Below, one piece after another: positions 60,331-64,000 of a stretch of DNA of 64,000 nucleotides. The translations under genes were made by a program, and so were the position numbers. Source of the stretch: Phoronis australis (lineage: Eukaryota > Phoronida > Phoronidae); the NCBI GenBank assembly GCA_002633005.1, contig NMRA01000045.1, positions 1,111,552-1,175,551 of the forward strand. Reading direction: 5' to 3'. The notes below the pieces were generated by a model, which was given only the letters and a program-made list of their open reading frames with translations, was not told the origin of the DNA and ran no database searches. Positions within the stretch are counted from its first letter, which is position 1. Every line of letters starts with the position of its first letter.

Positions 60331-60725
60331 TTGGACAACAGTACACCCCTCCACTTTATTATAGGCAACACATAAGCCCTTTGCTAGCCTTACAGGGGAC
60401 ATAATACTCCCCATCGGTTCATGTACTGATCTGTGTATTTTAATCACCAGTTAACCCAAATCCGATCACTAAATGAGTGGGTTTCACCTTGTCACGCATA
60501 CAGTTTACACTTGAAAGTGTCACTTAAAAAGCACTACTTTCATCAGTGATCCTTTTTGTTTCTATACATATCCTCGATGAAGCATGTCTACGGAAACCTT
60601 GTACAAAGGGGTCTGGCCCCCCACAAGCGACGCATAGTTCTCAAGAGCCAAAAATAAAATGTTCAAATGTCGTATGGTCCGGGCAGCATTTTTTAGTGGA
60701 ACCTGAGAAATCTAGACTGGTATGG

Positions 60726-60908
60726 TCATTTCTCTAACAGTTTGTACCCTAATGTGGGGATTTTTTTCGTTACGTAGGATAAAGGCTTCATTTCCTCTGA
60801 GTAACATAGCCTGATGTTTTTGATTGGACTTGGATGCAAGGTGGCATTGATAGTTATAGATCTATTTCCGTCATCTTCATCGCCATTGCATTTTATATCA
60901 GTTACCAT
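60726..60908 (-). CDS. Small open reading frame, function unknown
   Basis: Sixty codons from an ATG in a fair context (TATAAATGG) to TGA. Polar, with an acidic run (GDEDDGN) and no signal peptide or membrane helix. It could be chance, or part of an exon of the minus-strand gene suggested at 62528. Nothing else supports it. Confidence 0.15.
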   Translation of the reverse strand: MVTDIKCNGDEDDGNRSITINATLHPSPIKNIRLCYSEEMKPLSYVTKKIPTLGYKLLEK

Positions 60909-61106
60909 TTATAGTCGTCTTCTAATTGACTTATGGGCAGGATTATGACTGATGGCTTAACTGACCAACCAGAATGCAGCATTCTTGACACACCTTTGTC
61001 TGCGTTTCCAAGCCGCCATTTTCCCCAATAAACAACACGTCGGTAATGCTTATTTTAGTCTATAGCTCATAATATTGTGCGATAAGAGTGGTGAAACGGT
61101 GTTGAT

Positions 61107-61186
61107 ATGGCGTCTGTAATTCTGACAGCTGTTATACAGCTCGAGGAGAACATACCGTCATTTTTGGACATTCTACTAGCCGAAAG
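61107..61186 (+). CDS. Putative first coding exon, function unknown
   Basis: The ATG at 61107 (context TTGATATGG) opens 26 codons plus two nucleotides, ending at GCCGAAAG before a GTGATG donor. The peptide starts MASVILTAVIQLEENIP and continues SFLDILLAE, which reads as an amphipathic helix. No family was recognised. The second half (from CTCGAG, after TTATACAG) could instead be an internal exon of the gene starting at 58837, since that entry would also be in phase 0. Confidence 0.35.
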
Positions 61187-61553
61187 GTGATGTAGCCTGT
61201 GTAAACGATGGATTGCCAAACTGTGTGGACGGCCACACAAGCAGCTAAACTTGACAATGTTGCTGGATTACTCGAAGGTTAAACACAAATATGTTTGTTC
61301 CAAGATACGTACTTTTCAGTTTGGTGGCTATTGTGTAGGCCTATCTGATTTTGACTCCGGAGTTTCACTCACCTTTGTTTCGGCACCTGCTGGATAACAG
61401 CACTAGTCTTGCTGTTGTTGTTTTTAATTACATCATTTAAGTTTTCATTTATTTCGACCTGTAATGGACATCGTTCTGTTTCATAGCAGAGGTACATTTT
61501 GTTATTCAACCCCTAGGCTGACTTTCAACTGAACTTCTAACCAAAATTGACAG

Positions 61554-61676
61554 ATTGGATCGGCACATGCAGAGAGGGGCACTACTGAACTCAAAGCTTT
61601 GTCCAAGCTATTGTCACGAAAAAATAAACAGTTGAATTATGTTTTGTTGAAAACCTCTAATATACAATGTGTGTAG
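61554..61676 (+). CDS. Possible exon, function unknown
   Basis: It follows a TTCTAAC branch-point-like motif and acceptor AAAATTGACAG. In phase 0 it reads IGSAHAERGTTELKAL and then a basic helix-like stretch, open to a TAG at 61674-61676. Phase 0 matches the 58837 exon, while the next frame (R-LDRHMQRGALL) would match the exon at 61107. No clear donor was found, so its end is uncertain. Confidence 0.2.
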   Translation: MGSAHAERGTTELKALSKLLSRKNKQLNYVLLKTSNIQCV

Positions 61677-62363
61677 AGTTAGAGAGAGCTCGTTTTGTAG
61701 TTGTTCAAACATGACACTTGGATTTATGAAGCTTTAAAAACAATTTCAGTTATTTTTGTAAATGGCCACTTTTTGCCACTACACCATATTTATCATCATT
61801 TGTTACCATACCACAGCTTAATGATCATGCTATGTTTAAAAATAAATGAAAGGTACCTTGATGTAATGAAACTACAAAAAATGTGAAATTCATCAGAAGG
61901 TTGGCCTAACTGTCTCAAGAGCACTGAATTACGGTCAATTCCATGCATTCATTTGACTTGGACACAGCCCTAGATCTACCAGAGCTAACTGCTTGTCTAA
62001 GTTAAGATGAGTATGTGCCTGAGCTATGAACCTGACTTTTTTAATCAAAATATTTCACTCGACGATTAGAAAAGTATAAACAGTGTAGTCGACTCGCCCT
62101 ACTTTACTCGGGGAATGCAATCAGTTGTGTCCTACTTTTCATTTGGTGGAATTTAGCAGACGGCAGAATAAAAATATAGGCGAATCTTCACTGATTTTGT
62201 TCAAAATATCCTGAAATCTGTGCCACTGTACAGATACTGGTAATTCGACTTTAAGATGCATACCCAGCTTTACATGAACATATGGCATCAGTGGCTTCGT
62301 TAGTTTTCAGGTGAAGGTGAACTCCGTGTGGGGTTCTTCAGATTTTCGCTAGCTCCGAAATAC

Positions 62364-62528
62364 TTTTCTTCGAACACTTATTTTTTCATCGTAGCCATCA
62401 TGAACGTACGATTCTCTGCTGCAAAGCATTGCCTCTTGTCTTTGTCGAAGCGTCTTCGAATAGTGTAAAAAACGCTCATCGATTCCATTAGGAACGTCGT
62501 TTAGCAACAGTGTATTTGCCTCTGACAT
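62364..62528 (-). CDS. Putative first coding exon of an unrecognised minus-strand gene
   Basis: From the ATG at 62528 there are 55 open codons, then AGAAAA followed by a GTATTT donor, phase 0. Without splicing the frame closes at 62349 after 59 codons. The peptide (start MSEANTLLLNDVPNGIDERF, later LRQRQEAM and YDEKISVRRK) is charged and helix-like, with no signal peptide or membrane segment. No family was recognised. An E-box-like GTCATGTGATAC lies upstream (near 62544-62555). Downstream exons were not found. Confidence 0.4.
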
Positions 62529-62619
62529 CTTGTTTGTTTGTCCAGTATCACATGACTTTTCGCAAGGAGCGGAGTTTGTGATAGCTCAATTCAGTGAATG
62601 TTGGACAAGACACATTTCT

Positions 62620-62990
62620 CTAAATCATCGTCGTCATCGATGACGGCATTGCTGTTGGTGGCATCGTCAGTATCATTATTGGTGGCGTTGATTGTATTGC
62701 TGTTTCAGTCATTGGCATAGCAGTTACTTCACCATCCAGCTTCTGTTGTCGACACCACAGACATTGTCAACTCGTAGGCACTATTAGTGTCGTTGTTACC
62801 AGTGCTGTTGTAGACTGACTGTGTATTAAGTAGACGGTTGTGGCATTGTGATTGGCTGTGGTGTCATCTTCAGCAATAGTGTCGTAGGCTTCCGTGTAAT
62901 TGGTTTCAGCGTCGTCATTGTTATTGTTGGTGCCAGCGTTATTGTGGTCATGGCATGGCCGCCGTTGTCCTGGTCACTGTTTTTGTTGGT
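62620..62990 (+). repeat. Trinucleotide-periodic GTT/GTC/GTG-rich tract
   Basis: A degenerate 3-nt rhythm (GTCGTCATCG, GGTGGCATCGTCAG, TTGTTATTGTTGGTGCC) with stops in all frames. A second patch is at 63595-63710. No gene called. Confidence 0.6.
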
Positions 62991-63099
62991 TGCTACGATA
63001 TTAAAGAAGCCTGGAATGTGATAAATGGACTAAATTGCAATATTGAAAGTGGATCTCTGCCACAGAAACAGAATTCAATCTTCTCACCAGGTATTTTTA

Positions 63100-63550
63100 G
63101 AGTTTGTTCGTAAAGATTTTTAATTTGTGTTGATATCAAATGTATTTTCTTTTAGTTTCAAATTTCAAAAAATGATATGTCAACTGCTCGCCACTTCATC
63201 GATTTTTCTCCCACAAAGCAAAAGCACGTCTTCTTATTTGGTATGAAAAACATAGACGTAGCACATTTCCCTTGTATGGAAATGTGACCTTTAACCTCAA
63301 GCAACTTGAAGCACCTGACTGTGAGCGCATGCGCGCATTTATCGTTAGTGGGAAGAAGATTAGAAACTTTGTGGTTACCACAGAGTTTTTCCTTGGCATG
63401 TATTTCAAAAGGTTAATCATGAATTTTGTGATTTTTTCTGAAAATTTCCTCACAGAAGAAAGTGAATTACTCTGTACAAGACATTGCAAGATGGTACTTT
63501 CATTTTAAAAGGTGTTTTCGACGAGTTTTCATGTTCCATGCCTCTTTAAT
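63100..63550 (+). repeat. Longer copy of the 14190/15540 repeat family
   Basis: Joins segments that are separate in the left part of the window. The 78-codon frame inside it (63272-63508) is not conserved in the other copies and is not called as a gene. Confidence 0.6.
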
Positions 63551-64000
63551 ATCAACGTGATTGGTGTACAGTAGGCGATAGTCTTCGAGTTTCACTTTTG
63601 TCATCTGCAGTAGCATCATCACCTTTGGACATCGTTGTCATTGGCTGTGTTGTCATTGTTGGTGTGTCAGTATCAGTGCCATTGCATTGCTGGTGGTGTT
63701 GTAGCAAAATCAACTGAAGTGAGATTGACAATGAAAGTCACAACACCAAAGATGTCAACAATCGCGATACTGAAGGCAATCACAAAAGCATGATAATCCT
63801 GACACTGAGCAATACTCTGAACACTTTCACTTTGTTCTTATGAATTCACTCTAAACCTAGAAAAAAAACATCCCAGGGAGTCTGGACTAAAGCCGAGATA
63901 GATTCGTGTCCGCCTTTATAATTGTACTCAGGAAAATTTAGCACATTGTGCCTCAAGTTGACTCAGTTTCAGTTCACCATTCATGTTTTTATTGAAGTAC

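Overview
The window is AT-rich eukaryotic DNA from an animal. It has GT-AG introns, one very long intron, tRNA-derived SINE heads, MITEs and fold-back elements, and no bacterial-style gene packing. The one gene identified with confidence is metazoan BLOC1S3. Low gene density, 5-bp-TSD MITEs and abundant fold-backs suggest a marine invertebrate, perhaps an invertebrate deuterostome, but the sequence does not fix the species.

Positions 1-30600: no gene could be supported. This half is a patchwork of dispersed repeats: fold-backs near 907-998, 9291-9481 and 24554-24686; a MITE family with 5-bp TSDs at 11566, 15196, 16419 and 25228; tRNA-like SINE heads near 14060 and 20940; an inverted array of about 22-bp units at 23652-23911; and roughly 117-bp tandem copies at 28255-28610.

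Positions 30623-58531, minus strand: a six-exon gene for BLOC-1 subunit 3 (BLOS3), 196 codons over about 28 kb. It includes a 20-nt microexon and a 22.5-kb intron 2. All five junctions are GT-AG and keep the frame. The C-terminal helix and two GEASESD acidic motifs are the family signatures.

Nested in intron 2 on the plus strand (about 44406-48585) is a probable gene for a small secreted peptide. It has a TATA box, a short 5' noncoding exon, and a coding exon with a signal peptide and a perfectly symmetric six-cysteine pattern (C-x6-C-x3-C-x16-C-x3-C-x6-C). Two tandem arrays carrying CTCF-core-like CCACTAGRKGGC motifs (42.8-44.1 kb and 49.2-50.5 kb) lie on either side of it. Intron 2 also holds a long inverted pair of one element, a 0.9-kb palindromic fold-back, nested insertions and a 376-bp duplication split by an N.

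Positions 58532-64000: a compact divergent promoter separates BLOC1S3 from an unrecognised plus-strand first exon (58837-58935). Further putative coding exons occur at 61107-61186 (+) and 62364-62528 (-), but their genes could not be assembled. The rest is repeat copies and a trinucleotide-periodic tract. Similarity statements rest on reading and recalled family features; no search or alignment was run.
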